64,000 bases of DNA, taken from NCBI RefSeq assembly GCF_016650815.1, contig NZ_JAEKEZ010000023.1:186001-250000 (forward strand), read 5' to 3'. This DNA comes from Pseudomonas sp. TH31. GTDB taxonomy: Bacteria; Pseudomonadota; Gammaproteobacteria; Pseudomonadales; Pseudomonadaceae. Under the pieces are notes generated by a model. The model was not told the origin of the DNA. It was given only the letters and a program-made list of their open reading frames with translations, and searched no databases. The position numbers and the translations under genes were made by a program. The stretch's first letter is position 1, and each line of letters starts with the position of its first letter. Shown here piece by piece: positions 8,893-16,247 of this stretch.

Positions 8893-10217
8893 ATTCGGTG
8901 ATCGTGGTCGACGACGAAAGCAGCATCCGCAGCGCCGTTGAACAGTGGCTGAGCCTGTCGGGGTTCGAGGTGCAGTTGTTCAGCCGTGCCGATGAATGCC
9001 TGGCACAGTTGCCGACCCACTTCCCCGGCGTCATCCTCAGCGACGTGCGCATGCCCGGCATGACCGGCCTGGAACTGCTGGCCGAAGTGCAGCGGCGTGA
9101 TGCCGACTTGCCGGTGATTTTGTTGACCGGCCACGGCGATGTGCCGATGGCGGTCGAAGCGATGCGCGATGGCGCGTACGACTTTCTGGAAAAACCCTTC
9201 AGCCCGCAAACCCTGCTTGGCAGTCTGCGCCGGGCCCTGGAGAAGCGCCGGCTGGTGCTGGAAAACCGTGCCTTGCACGTACAAGCCGACAACCGGGCCA
9301 AACTCGACGCCACGCTGCTCGGCGTCTCCCGCGGCCTGCAGACCTTGCGTCGGCAGGTGCTGGACCTCGCGACGTTGCCGGTCAACGTGTTGATCCGGGG
9401 CGAAACCGGCAGCGGCAAAGAGTTGGTCGCCCGCTGCCTGCACGACTTCGGCCCGCGCGCCGCCAAGCCGTTCGTGGCGCTGAACTGTGCGGCGATTCCA
9501 GAGCAATTGTTCGAGGCCGAGCTGTTCGGTCACGAGAGCGGCGCCTTCACCGGTGCCTCGGGCAAGCGCATCGGCAAGCTTGAATACGCCGACGGCGGCA
9601 CGTTGTTTCTCGATGAAATCGAAAGCATGCCGCTGGCTCAGCAGGTCAAGTTGTTGCGGGTGTTGCAGGAGCAGAAGCTTGAGCGGCTGGGGTCGAACCA
9701 GAGCATTCGTGTGGACTTGCGGATTATCGCCGCGACCAAACCCGACCTGCTGGACGAAGCCCGCGCCGGGCGTTTTCGCGAGGACCTGGCCTACCGCTTG
9801 AACGTCGCCGAATTGCGCCTGCCGCCGTTGCGCGAGCGCCGCGAAGACATTCCGTTGTTGTTCGAAACCTTTGCCCGGAATGCCGCCGAACGCCTGGGGC
9901 GGACCTTCCCGCCCTTGAGCGGTCCGCAATTGAGCCATCTGCTGAGCCACGATTGGCCGGGCAATGTGCGGGAACTGGCGAACGCGGCCGAGCGGCAGGT
10001 GTTGGGGTTGGGTGAGCCGGAACCGGTAGGCATCGACCCTGGCCAGTCGCTGGCGGCGCAGCAGGAAGCATTTGAAGCGCAATGCTTGCGCGCGGCGTTG
10101 ACCCGGCACAAGGGCGATGTGAAAGCGGTGCTTGAAGAGCTGCAACTGCCGCGCCGCACGTTTAATGAAAAGCTGCAGCGGCATGGGTTGACCCGCGAGA
10201 TGTTTATCTGCGAATGA
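8886..10217 (+). CDS. sigma-54-dependent response regulator, DctD/MifR family
   Basis: A 443-residue bacterial enhancer-binding protein with three domains. The receiver domain (about 1-125) carries the phospho-Asp in SDVRMPG. The AAA+ domain (about 140-370) has Walker A GETGSGKE, the sigma-54 contact loop ESGAFTGA and the family stretch GGTLFLDEIE. The C-terminus is a Fis-type helix-turn-helix (GDVKAVLEELQLPRRTF). The intact GAFTGA means it should activate RpoN promoters directly. The start overlaps the kinase gene. The next gene carries a good sigma-54 promoter with paired dyads upstream, the likely target of this regulator. Confidence 0.93.
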   Translation: MLNSVIVVDDESSIRSAVEQWLSLSGFEVQLFSRADECLAQLPTHFPGVILSDVRMPGMTGLELLAEVQRRDADLPVILLTGHGDVPMAVEAMRDGAYDFLEKPFSPQTLLGSLRRALEKRRLVLENRALHVQADNRAKLDATLLGVSRGLQTLRRQVLDLATLPVNVLIRGETGSGKELVARCLHDFGPRAAKPFVALNCAAIPEQLFEAELFGHESGAFTGASGKRIGKLEYADGGTLFLDEIESMPLAQQVKLLRVLQEQKLERLGSNQSIRVDLRIIAATKPDLLDEARAGRFREDLAYRLNVAELRLPPLRERREDIPLLFETFARNAAERLGRTFPPLSGPQLSHLLSHDWPGNVRELANAAERQVLGLGEPEPVGIDPGQSLAAQQEAFEAQCLRAALTRHKGDVKAVLEELQLPRRTFNEKLQRHGLTREMFICE

Positions 10218-10221
10218 CCGT

Positions 10222-10306
10222 CAAGATCAAAAGATCGTCCGAACGCGGCCCGAGCCTTCGGCAGCTCCTACGCGCCTGTGGGCGCCGCCGAAGGCTGTGA
10301 TTTTTT
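10222..10306. repeat. degenerate REP pair
   Basis: A GATCAAAAGATCG arm, the CCGAGCCTTCGGCAGCTCCTAC arm and a rough inverted counterpart (GCCGCCGAAGGCTGTGA). It is shorter and more diverged than the other copies and lies between regulator and transporter. Confidence 0.65.
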
Positions 10307-10308
10307 CG

Positions 10309-10356
10309 GCGGTTTTCCGCTCAAAACCCTCTACCAATAAGCGGTTTTCCGCTCAA
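10309..10356 (+). promoter_or_regulatory. two identical upstream dyads, probable enhancer-binding sites
   Basis: The 16-mer GCGGTTTTCCGCTCAA occurs at 10309-10324 and again, identical, at 10341-10356. Each contains the dyad GCGG-TTTT-CCGC. The copies are 32 bases apart, close to three helical turns, and lie about 50-90 bases upstream of the sigma-54 promoter. This is the expected layout of paired activator sites for a DctD/MifR-type regulator, which is encoded just upstream. Confidence 0.7.
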
Positions 10357-10395
10357 CATATCCTGCCACCCCCTCTAAACCGGCCCTCATCTCCT

Positions 10396-10411
10396 TGGCA
10401 CAGCTCCTGCT
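10396..10411 (+). promoter_or_regulatory. sigma-54 (-24/-12) promoter of kgtP
   Basis: TTGGCACAGCTCCTGC gives the invariant GG (10397-10398) and GC (10409-10410) exactly 10 bases apart, with TGGCAC matching the -24 consensus in full and CTGC differing by one base from TTGC. It lies 63 bases before the permease start. Confidence 0.8.
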
Positions 10412-10473
10412 ATAGCCCCAGCAGGCTGCGTTTACACGCGCTCCACAAAAACAATTAAACGAAGGATCCTTCA

Positions 10474-11796
10474 ATGGATAACTCCAACGCCCTGCCCCTC
10501 GGGTCGGCCGTCGCGCCGGCCAAAGAAAGAACCACTTCGAGCCGGATCAAATCGATCTTCAGCGGCTCGGTCGGCAACATGGTCGAGTGGTACGACTGGT
10601 ACGTCTACGCCGCGTTCTCGCTGTACTTCGCCAAGTCCTTCTTCCCGGCGGGTTCCACCACTGCGCAGCTTATGAATACAGCGGCGATCTTTGCCGTAGG
10701 CTTCCTGATGCGCCCGATCGGCGGCTGGTTGATGGGCCTCTATGCGGACCGCGCCGGTCGTAAACGTGCGTTGATGGCCTCGGTGTATCTGATGTGCTTC
10801 GGCTCGCTGCTGATCGCCCTGAGCCCCAATTATGAAACCATCGGCATCGGCGCACCGATCCTGCTGGTGTTCGCTCGTTTGCTGCAGGGCCTGTCGGTGG
10901 GTGGCGAGTACGGCACCTCGGCGACCTACCTCAGCGAGATGGCGACCAAGGAACGTCGCGGCTTCTATTCCAGCTTCCAGTACGTGACGCTGATCTCCGG
11001 GCAGCTCATCGCCCTGGCCGTGCTGATCGTGCTGCAACAGGTGCTGACCACCGAACAACTGTACGCCTGGGGCTGGCGCATCCCGTTCGCCATCGGCGCG
11101 CTGTGCGCGGTCGTGGCGCTCTACCTGCGTCGTGGCATGGAAGAGACCGAGTCGTTCAACAAGGTCAAGAAAGAGCAGAAAGAAAGCGCCATGCGCACGC
11201 TGATGCGTCATCCCAAGGAACTGATGACCGTGGTCGGCCTGACCATGGGCGGCACCCTGGCGTTCTACACCTACACCACCTACATGCAGAAATACCTGGT
11301 GAACACCGTCGGCATGAGCATCACCGACTCCACCAGCATCTCGGCAGCCACGCTGTTCCTGTTCATGTGCCTGCAACCACTGATCGGCGCGCTGTCGGAC
11401 AAGGTGGGTCGTCGGCCGATCCTGATTGCCTTCGGCGTACTCGGCACGCTGTTCACCGTACCGATCCTGACCACCCTGCACACCATCCAGTCCTGGTGGG
11501 GTGCGTTCTTCCTGATCATGGCGGCGCTGATCATCGTCAGCGGCTACACCTCGATCAACGCAGTCGTCAAAGCCGAACTGTTCCCGACCGAGATCCGTGC
11601 ACTGGGTGTCGGCTTGCCGTACGCGCTGACCGTATCGATCTTTGGCGGCACCGCCGAATACATCGCGCTGTGGTTCAAGAGCATCGGCATGGAAACCGGC
11701 TACTACTGGTATGTCACAGCGTGCATCGCGGTGTCGTTGCTGGTGTACATAACCATGAAAGACACCCGCAAGCATTCGCGGATCGAGACGGACTGA
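10474..11796 (+). CDS. kgtP: 2-oxoglutarate/H+ symporter KgtP (MFS)
   Basis: A 440-residue inner-membrane permease of the metabolite:proton symporter branch of the major facilitator superfamily, with about 12 predicted helices. Stretches shared with E. coli KgtP include GNMVEWYDWYVYAAFSLYFA, GFLMRPIGGWL, ARLLQGLSVGGEYGTSATY, TYMQKYLVNT and SIGMET near the end. It should import 2-oxoglutarate. A sigma-54 promoter and activator dyads sit upstream and the two-component pair precedes it, so induction by its substrate through that pair is inferred. GAAGGA provides the ribosome site. Confidence 0.92.
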   Translation: MDNSNALPLGSAVAPAKERTTSSRIKSIFSGSVGNMVEWYDWYVYAAFSLYFAKSFFPAGSTTAQLMNTAAIFAVGFLMRPIGGWLMGLYADRAGRKRALMASVYLMCFGSLLIALSPNYETIGIGAPILLVFARLLQGLSVGGEYGTSATYLSEMATKERRGFYSSFQYVTLISGQLIALAVLIVLQQVLTTEQLYAWGWRIPFAIGALCAVVALYLRRGMEETESFNKVKKEQKESAMRTLMRHPKELMTVVGLTMGGTLAFYTYTTYMQKYLVNTVGMSITDSTSISAATLFLFMCLQPLIGALSDKVGRRPILIAFGVLGTLFTVPILTTLHTIQSWWGAFFLIMAALIIVSGYTSINAVVKAELFPTEIRALGVGLPYALTVSIFGGTAEYIALWFKSIGMETGYYWYVTACIAVSLLVYITMKDTRKHSRIETD

Positions 11797-11807
11797 CTGC
11801 TGCATTT

Positions 11808-11920
11808 GTAGCGGCTGTCATGGCCTCTTCGCGGGCAAGCCCCCGCTCCTACGGTTTTACATCGTTCACAAATGTTGTGAACGACTCATGCCTGTAGGAG
11901 CGAGGCTTGCCCGCGAAGGG
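11808..11920. repeat. REP pair (GCAAGGCTTGCCCGCGA type) with a central hairpin
   Basis: Diverged outer arms of the GTAGGAGC...TTGCCCGCGA family flank TCGTTCACAA-ATG-TTGTGAACGA (11862-11884), a perfect 10-bp stem. It lies between the convergent kgtP and membrane-protein genes and could also stop transcripts. Confidence 0.75.
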
Positions 11921-11932
11921 TACGACCCGGTT

Positions 11933-12688
11933 TTAAGTCAACTCGGCAACCGCTCGCTTGCCCAACCTGTTTTGCGCGTAAGCCGCGCCCGCAATCATCA
12001 CCACCAAAACCCCCGCCAACACCAGCGACGAGCCAATGGTGCCGAAATCCAGGCCACCCTTTTCATGGGGTTTGGTCAGGAAGTCGCCCAGGGTTGCGCC
12101 GAACGGCCGAGTCAGCACGAACGCCACCCAGAACAGCAGCACTGACGAAATCCTGGTGAAGTACTTGAGCAACACCACCACCGCGATGGTCGAGCCGATC
12201 AACAGTGCGCCGCCGGCAAAGCCCAGGCCCGAGTCATCGGCCAGGTAATCGCCGAGCGCAGTGCCCAGGGTGTTGGAAAACAGAATCGCCATCCAGTAGA
12301 ACATCTCGCCACGAAAGGTCTGGACCTTGCTGACGTTCAGCGAATCGCCGCTCAGGCGCCAGGCTGCGAAGATCCCCGCCAGAATCGCAATCAGGATCAT
12401 CGACCCGGTGGCGTAACCCAACCCGAGGGTGCGATCCATGAAGTCGGACATCGTCGTGCCGGCCGTGCTGGTGGACAGAATCACGATCCAGTACAGCACC
12501 GGTTTGTAGGTTTTGGACATCAACTGCGTGACCAGGGTCAGCACGAACACACTGATCAAAATCAGCGAACTGATGGCGTAGCCAACGTTGAGGGTCATCG
12601 ACAGCAAGTCACCGGCAGTTTCCCCCAGAGTCGTCGCGCAGATTTTCATCACCCAGAACGCCAGGGTGATTTGAGGCAGCTTATTCAT
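11933..12688 (-). CDS. COG4705-type membrane protein with four internal repeats
   Basis: A 251-residue integral membrane protein of unknown function. The chain is built from four repeats, each starting with a T/G-x-x-x-x-D motif: TTLGETAGDLL, TAGTTMSDFMDRTLGLGYA, TLGTALGDYLADDSGLGFA and FGATLGDFL. Each is followed by one or two hydrophobic helices, giving about eight transmembrane segments. The regularly placed acidic residues in the membrane suggest a transporter or ion-binding role (inference). ATG 12688 matches the usual family start; an in-frame start at 12712 is possible. Monocistronic, with repeated upstream motifs. Confidence 0.8.
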   Translation of the reverse strand: MNKLPQITLAFWVMKICATTLGETAGDLLSMTLNVGYAISSLILISVFVLTLVTQLMSKTYKPVLYWIVILSTSTAGTTMSDFMDRTLGLGYATGSMILIAILAGIFAAWRLSGDSLNVSKVQTFRGEMFYWMAILFSNTLGTALGDYLADDSGLGFAGGALLIGSTIAVVVLLKYFTRISSVLLFWVAFVLTRPFGATLGDFLTKPHEKGGLDFGTIGSSLVLAGVLVVMIAGAAYAQNRLGKRAVAELT

Positions 12689-13144
12689 TACGGGTAGAAC
12701 TCCAATGGTCATGACGGCCGTTTTCTCAGGGTTATGGCCGACACGCAGACTGACGACGAAGCGGTGAAAATTAGGTAGGTGCTGTATGAAAAATCCGTCA
12801 TGCAAGCCCATTGTTTTACGCATAACCCGGCAACATCACTGATCCCCGCGACCTTTTCCAGCCGGACGCATCCATACCCGCATGACGCACGTATATCAGT
12901 TGCAGGCCCCAAAGCGACGAAGGCCTGAGGGTCGGGTAGATCTGCATGAAAAAACTGTCATCCCGGATTAATCACCGGTTAATGCCCGAAACTCATCCTG
13001 ACCCTGCCTGATCGATTAATTGCAATGCGCCCAAGTAAGCCCCGAAAGCGAGAAAGCCTGACGGCTTTAATATCTAATTAATCGATACTTTCTAGTATTA
13101 AATTGCAGTTTTAAATCAACTTTAATGAACCTGGAGTCACAGAC
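12689..13144. other. intergenic region with a direct repeat and an AT-rich leader
   Basis: No gene is seen. A 23-base motif with core TGYATGAAAAAWCYGTCAT occurs at 12781-12803 and 12941-12963 (19 of 23 identical) upstream of the membrane-protein gene. From about 13060 to 13130 the sequence becomes unusually AT-rich, the likely promoter and leader of the small secreted protein. Confidence 0.5.
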
Positions 13145-13378
13145 ATGAAAACCCAACTGTTCCTCGCCCTGGCCCTGACCGTACTGGCGGCCAACACCTA
13201 CGCCGCGGATGGTTCCGACAAAACCGGCACAGCAGACTTCATTTCTGGAGCCACTGCTGCCGTCGAACACACCCACTCGACGGCTGTTGCCTCGGATGGT
13301 TTCGATCACACCGGCACCGCTGGCGCCATCGCCGCTGATGGCTTTGATAAAACCGGTACGACGGGTGCCATCGGTTAA
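13145..13378 (+). CDS. small secreted repeat peptide
   Basis: A 77-residue precursor with a clear Sec signal (MKTQLFLALALTVLAANTYA) and probable cleavage after residue 20. The mature part of about 57 residues has three copies of a D-G-x-D-x-T-G-T motif: DGSDKTGTA, DGFDHTGTAGAIA and DGFDKTGTTGAIG. It has no Cys and no membrane segment after the signal. The start ATG follows a GGAG site and an AT-rich promoter region, and a terminator follows. I do not know its function; the acidic D-x-D repeats could bind metal, which is speculation. Confidence 0.75.
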   Translation: MKTQLFLALALTVLAANTYAADGSDKTGTADFISGATAAVEHTHSTAVASDGFDHTGTAGAIAADGFDKTGTTGAIG

Positions 13379-13397
13379 CACATTGAGGAGATTGAAC

Positions 13398-13425
13398 AGC
13401 CCGGCTTCGGCCGGGCTTAGTCATT
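13398..13425 (+). terminator. terminator of the small secreted peptide gene
   Basis: AGCCCGGC-TTCG-GCCGGGCT, a perfect 8-bp stem with a UUCG tetraloop, 20 bases after the stop; the T tract is weak. Confidence 0.75.
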
Positions 13426-13457
13426 TCTGGGCCAGGCAAAATTTCCACATCGCCCTT

Positions 13458-13546
13458 GTAGGAGCAAGGCTTGCCCGCGATGGCGGTGGATCTGTCACCT
13501 CATGACTGAATGTGCCGCCGCCATCGCGGGCAAGCCTTGCTCCTAC
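13458..13546. repeat. REP pair (GCAAGGCTTGCCCGCGA type)
   Basis: Arms of GTAGGAGCAAGGCTTGCCCG and its complement, extending inward to a central region of about 30 bases; the whole 89-bp element is an almost perfect palindrome. Confidence 0.88.
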
Positions 13547-13603
13547 AGTGCTGGCACTTGCACTATGGTGTTCATCCCGAACGCCGCCCCAGGAATCCCT
13601 TCC

Positions 13604-14482
13604 ATGCCCGACGACATCCACTACTACGAACCCGCCAACGGCCACGGCCTGCCCCATGACCCGTTCAACGCCATCGTCGGCCCGCGCCCCATCGGCTGGA
13701 TTTCTTCGCAAGATGCCAACGGCCACCTGAACCTGGCGCCCTACAGCTTCTTCAACGCGTTCAACTACATTCCGCCGATCATTGGTTTTTCCAGCGTCGG
13801 GCGCAAAGACAGCCTGAACAACATCGAACAGACCGGCGAATTTGCCTGGAACCTCGCAACCCGGCCGCTGGCCGAGCGGATGAACCAGAGCAGCGCCATG
13901 GTCGCGCCCGACACCAATGAATTCGAACTGGCCGGGCTTACGCCAGCCGCCTCGAAAATCATTCAGGTGCCACGGGTCGCCGAAAGCCCGGTGTCCTTCG
14001 AGTGCAAGGTCACGCAGATCATTCAGTTGCAGCGCGCGGACGGGAACATGGTGCCAAGCTGGCTGATTCTCGGCGAAGTGGTCGCCGTGCATATCGCCAA
14101 GTGGCTGTTGAAGGATGGGGTGTACGACACCGCCGCGGCAGAACCGATTCTGCGCGGCGGCGGGCCGGCGGATTACTTTCAGCTGGGGCCTGAGGCATTG
14201 TTCAAAATGTATCGCCCAGGGCGAAAAAATAACTTACCAGAGCAGGTCGGCGTCTTCTGTGACGTCTTTGAGGCGGGTCAGCTCTTTGGCAGCGGCCAGA
14301 TCGGCCTCGTTGGCCGTCTTGAAGATTTGCCCTTCAAGCACTTTATGAAAGCGTGGCGCCCCCGTGCCACCGATGGCTTTGACGGCGATCGCGGCGTGAT
14401 AACCACCTTCGCCCGGTACTACAGCGGAAACAGCTTCGAAATGATCAAAGGCTTTACGTGCCATGTTGCGGATCCTGGCTAA
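13604..14482 (+). CDS. flavin reductase family protein, apparently extended by a lost stop
   Basis: An FMN-binding split-barrel flavin reductase (DIM6/NTAB type). PFNAIVGPRPIGWISS and NLAPYSFFNAFNYIPP are family hallmarks. Members usually end at about 205 residues, here near MYRPGRK. As read, the frame continues 84 more residues, opposite the coding strand of the next gene. At the normal end lies a run of six A (14225-14230); one more A would give CGA AAA AAA TAA, a stop after RKK. A one-base loss in a homopolymer, real or a sequencing error, best explains the 292-residue length. ATG 13604 follows AGGAA. Likely role is to supply reduced flavin or act on a flavin-dependent substrate. Confidence 0.8.
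   Translation: MPDDIHYYEPANGHGLPHDPFNAIVGPRPIGWISSQDANGHLNLAPYSFFNAFNYIPPIIGFSSVGRKDSLNNIEQTGEFAWNLATRPLAERMNQSSAMVAPDTNEFELAGLTPAASKIIQVPRVAESPVSFECKVTQIIQLQRADGNMVPSWLILGEVVAVHIAKWLLKDGVYDTAAAEPILRGGGPADYFQLGPEALFKMYRPGRKNNLPEQVGVFCDVFEAGQLFGSGQIGLVGRLEDLPFKHFMKAWRPRATDGFDGDRGVITTFARYYSGNSFEMIKGFTCHVADPG
14234..14464 (-). CDS. conserved small protein of unknown function
   Basis: A 76-residue soluble protein (MARKAFDHFEAVSAVVPGEG...TEDADLLW) with an AGGA ribosome site 8 bases before ATG 14464. Composition and the charged, helical C-terminus (AAAKELTRLKDVTEDADLLW) look like a real protein. It lies wholly opposite the apparent 3' extension of the flavin reductase gene, which supports that extension being an artefact or recent event. 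No domain is recognised. Confidence 0.6.
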   Translation of the reverse strand: MARKAFDHFEAVSAVVPGEGGYHAAIAVKAIGGTGAPRFHKVLEGQIFKTANEADLAAAKELTRLKDVTEDADLLW

Positions 14483-14505
14483 CTGAGAATGGAGCCATTA
14501 AACCC

Positions 14506-14859
14506 TCAACCGGCCAGTTTGTGTACCTGCGCCGTGGACTGACCCAACGCCTGGGCGGCCGAAACATCCTTGAAGGTATGGAAATCCAGGCTGTTGACCA
14601 CCAGGTCTTGTACCAGCTCGGCGAAAACCTCCATGGCCGGGGTGCTGAAGTAGGCGGTCATGGCCTGTTGATGGGTCCAGAAACCGGACACCAGCCACAG
14701 GTCCGGATCGCATTGCGAGTGTTGCAGGGCAAAGCTCAGGCAACCGCTGGCCGCCCGCGATGGCTCGATCAACGCGCTCAGGCGAATACCGAGTTCCACC
14801 GAACGCCCGGCGCGGGCACGAACGAAGGCCATATGACTGACGGGGATCTGCGTAGACAT
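14506..14859 (-). CDS. antibiotic-biosynthesis-monooxygenase (ABM) domain protein
   Basis: A 117-residue protein with a single ABM/dimeric alpha-beta barrel domain: a first strand (ISVSHMAFVRARAG-like), the helix with SVELGIRLSALIEPSR, then SGCLSFALQHSQCDPDLWLVS and the typical WTHQQAMTAYFSTPAMEVF. Such small proteins act as cofactor-independent oxygenases or quinol-related enzymes; the substrate is unknown. ATG 14859 has a strong GGGAGGG site; longer in-frame starts lack one. It is followed on the same strand by the small unknown gene and diverges from the AraC regulator. Confidence 0.8.
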   Translation of the reverse strand: MSTQIPVSHMAFVRARAGRSVELGIRLSALIEPSRAASGCLSFALQHSQCDPDLWLVSGFWTHQQAMTAYFSTPAMEVFAELVQDLVVNSLDFHTFKDVSAAQALGQSTAQVHKLAG

Positions 14860-15194
14860 GTTCAACCCTCCCGGGGAGTTGTGTAGCAGCCAGGGACGGG
14901 CTGCAACAGGATCCAAGGTTAGGCGGCGCAGCGTGATTGCCGTTAGTCGATTCCTGCCGGCTTGTTGCACAATCCTGCGAGGATCCGCGAATTGACCTGA
15001 AACGCCGGGCCAGACATGTCTCACCGATGACACAACGGTTTCAAGCAAGTTTCAGCGCCGCGACACTGCTAAAACAATGCCGCGAAACAACCCAATGCAG
15101 AATCAGGCAAGCATCAGGCAGGATGTGTCTACCACTGTGGCTTGCACAAACTTATGCTCTGCCCATCAACAACGCCTCACCGAGGAGGCCCTGC

Positions 15195-16124
15195 ATGTCG
15201 TCGTTCGATCACTTTCAAGCCCCGCTGGACGCCGACATGGAGAAGCAGCGCGAGGAACTGGCCGCGATCATCCGCCGCAATACGTCGGAGGATGGCAATT
15301 ACGCCACTGCCGTCAGCTCGCTGTTCATGTCGCGTCACAGTCAAACCCATCAGTTCGCCCCGGTGCTGGCGCAACCGGCACTGTGCATCATGGCCCAGGG
15401 GCGCAAGGAAGTTCGGCTGGCCGATGAAGTCTTCAATTACGACCCGCTCAATTACCTGGTGGTCTCGGTCTCGATGCCCGTAACCGGCCGCGTGGTGACT
15501 GTTACCTCTGAAGAACCGATCCTCGCTGTGCGGTTGGACATCGACCCGGCGGAAATCACCGCGCTGATCGCCGACGCCGGCCCCATGGGCGTACCCACCC
15601 GACCCACCGGGCGCGGGCTGTACGTCGAACGGCTGGATGCGGCGATGCTCGACGCCGTGCTGCGCCTGACCCGTCTGCTCGACACGCCGAAAGACATCGC
15701 CATGCTCGCGCCGCTGATTCGCCGGGAGATTCTGTATCGCCTGTTGCGCAGCCAGCAGGGCCATCGACTGTATGAAATCGCCATCGCCAATAGCCAGAGC
15801 CATCGCATCAGCCAGGCGATCAAATGGCTCAACGGCCACTATGAGCAACCGTTGCGCATTGATGATCTGGCGAAGGAAGTGAACCTGAGCGTGTCGACGC
15901 TGCATCACCGTTTCAAGGCGATGACGGCCATGAGTCCGTTGCAGTATCAAAAGCAGTTGCGATTGCAGGAAGCTCGGCGCTTGATGCTCGCCGAAGGGCT
16001 GGAAGCGTCGGCGGCGGGGTATCGGGTGGGGTATGAAAGCCCGTCGCAGTTTAGCCGCGAGTACAGCCGGTTGTTCGGGGCGCCGCCGCTTAGAGATTTG
16101 GCGCGGATGCGATTGACGGTATAA
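15195..16124 (+). CDS. AraC family transcriptional regulator
   Basis: A 309-residue regulator with an AraC N-terminal effector domain (AraC_N type; PVLAQPALCIMAQGRKEV, PVTGRVV). The C-terminal pair of helix-turn-helix motifs covers about 205-305 (LRIDDLAKEVNLSVSTLHHRFKAMT; AAGYRVGYESPSQFSREYSRLFG). ATG 15195 has GAGGAGG 7 bases upstream; the frame is open further upstream but without a good start. It diverges from the ABM gene, a likely target. Confidence 0.88.
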   Translation: MSSFDHFQAPLDADMEKQREELAAIIRRNTSEDGNYATAVSSLFMSRHSQTHQFAPVLAQPALCIMAQGRKEVRLADEVFNYDPLNYLVVSVSMPVTGRVVTVTSEEPILAVRLDIDPAEITALIADAGPMGVPTRPTGRGLYVERLDAAMLDAVLRLTRLLDTPKDIAMLAPLIRREILYRLLRSQQGHRLYEIAIANSQSHRISQAIKWLNGHYEQPLRIDDLAKEVNLSVSTLHHRFKAMTAMSPLQYQKQLRLQEARRLMLAEGLEASAAGYRVGYESPSQFSREYSRLFGAPPLRDLARMRLTV

Positions 16125-16143
16125 CCGAGCTCAACCGCAACCT

Positions 16144-16231
16144 GTAGGAGCAAGGCTTGCCCGCGATGAACGATGACTCGGTGTGCCTGACACACCGCAT
16201 CAAGCCAATCGCGGGCAAGCCTTGCTCCTAC
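16144..16231. repeat. REP pair (GCAAGGCTTGCCCGCGA type)
   Basis: Two inverted arms starting GTAGGAGCAAGGCTTGCCCG flank a centre of about 40 bases with GGTGTGCCTGACACACC. It sits between the convergent AraC and ABC ATPase genes. Confidence 0.9.
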
Positions 16232-16247
16232 AGGCACGGTGGTGTTT

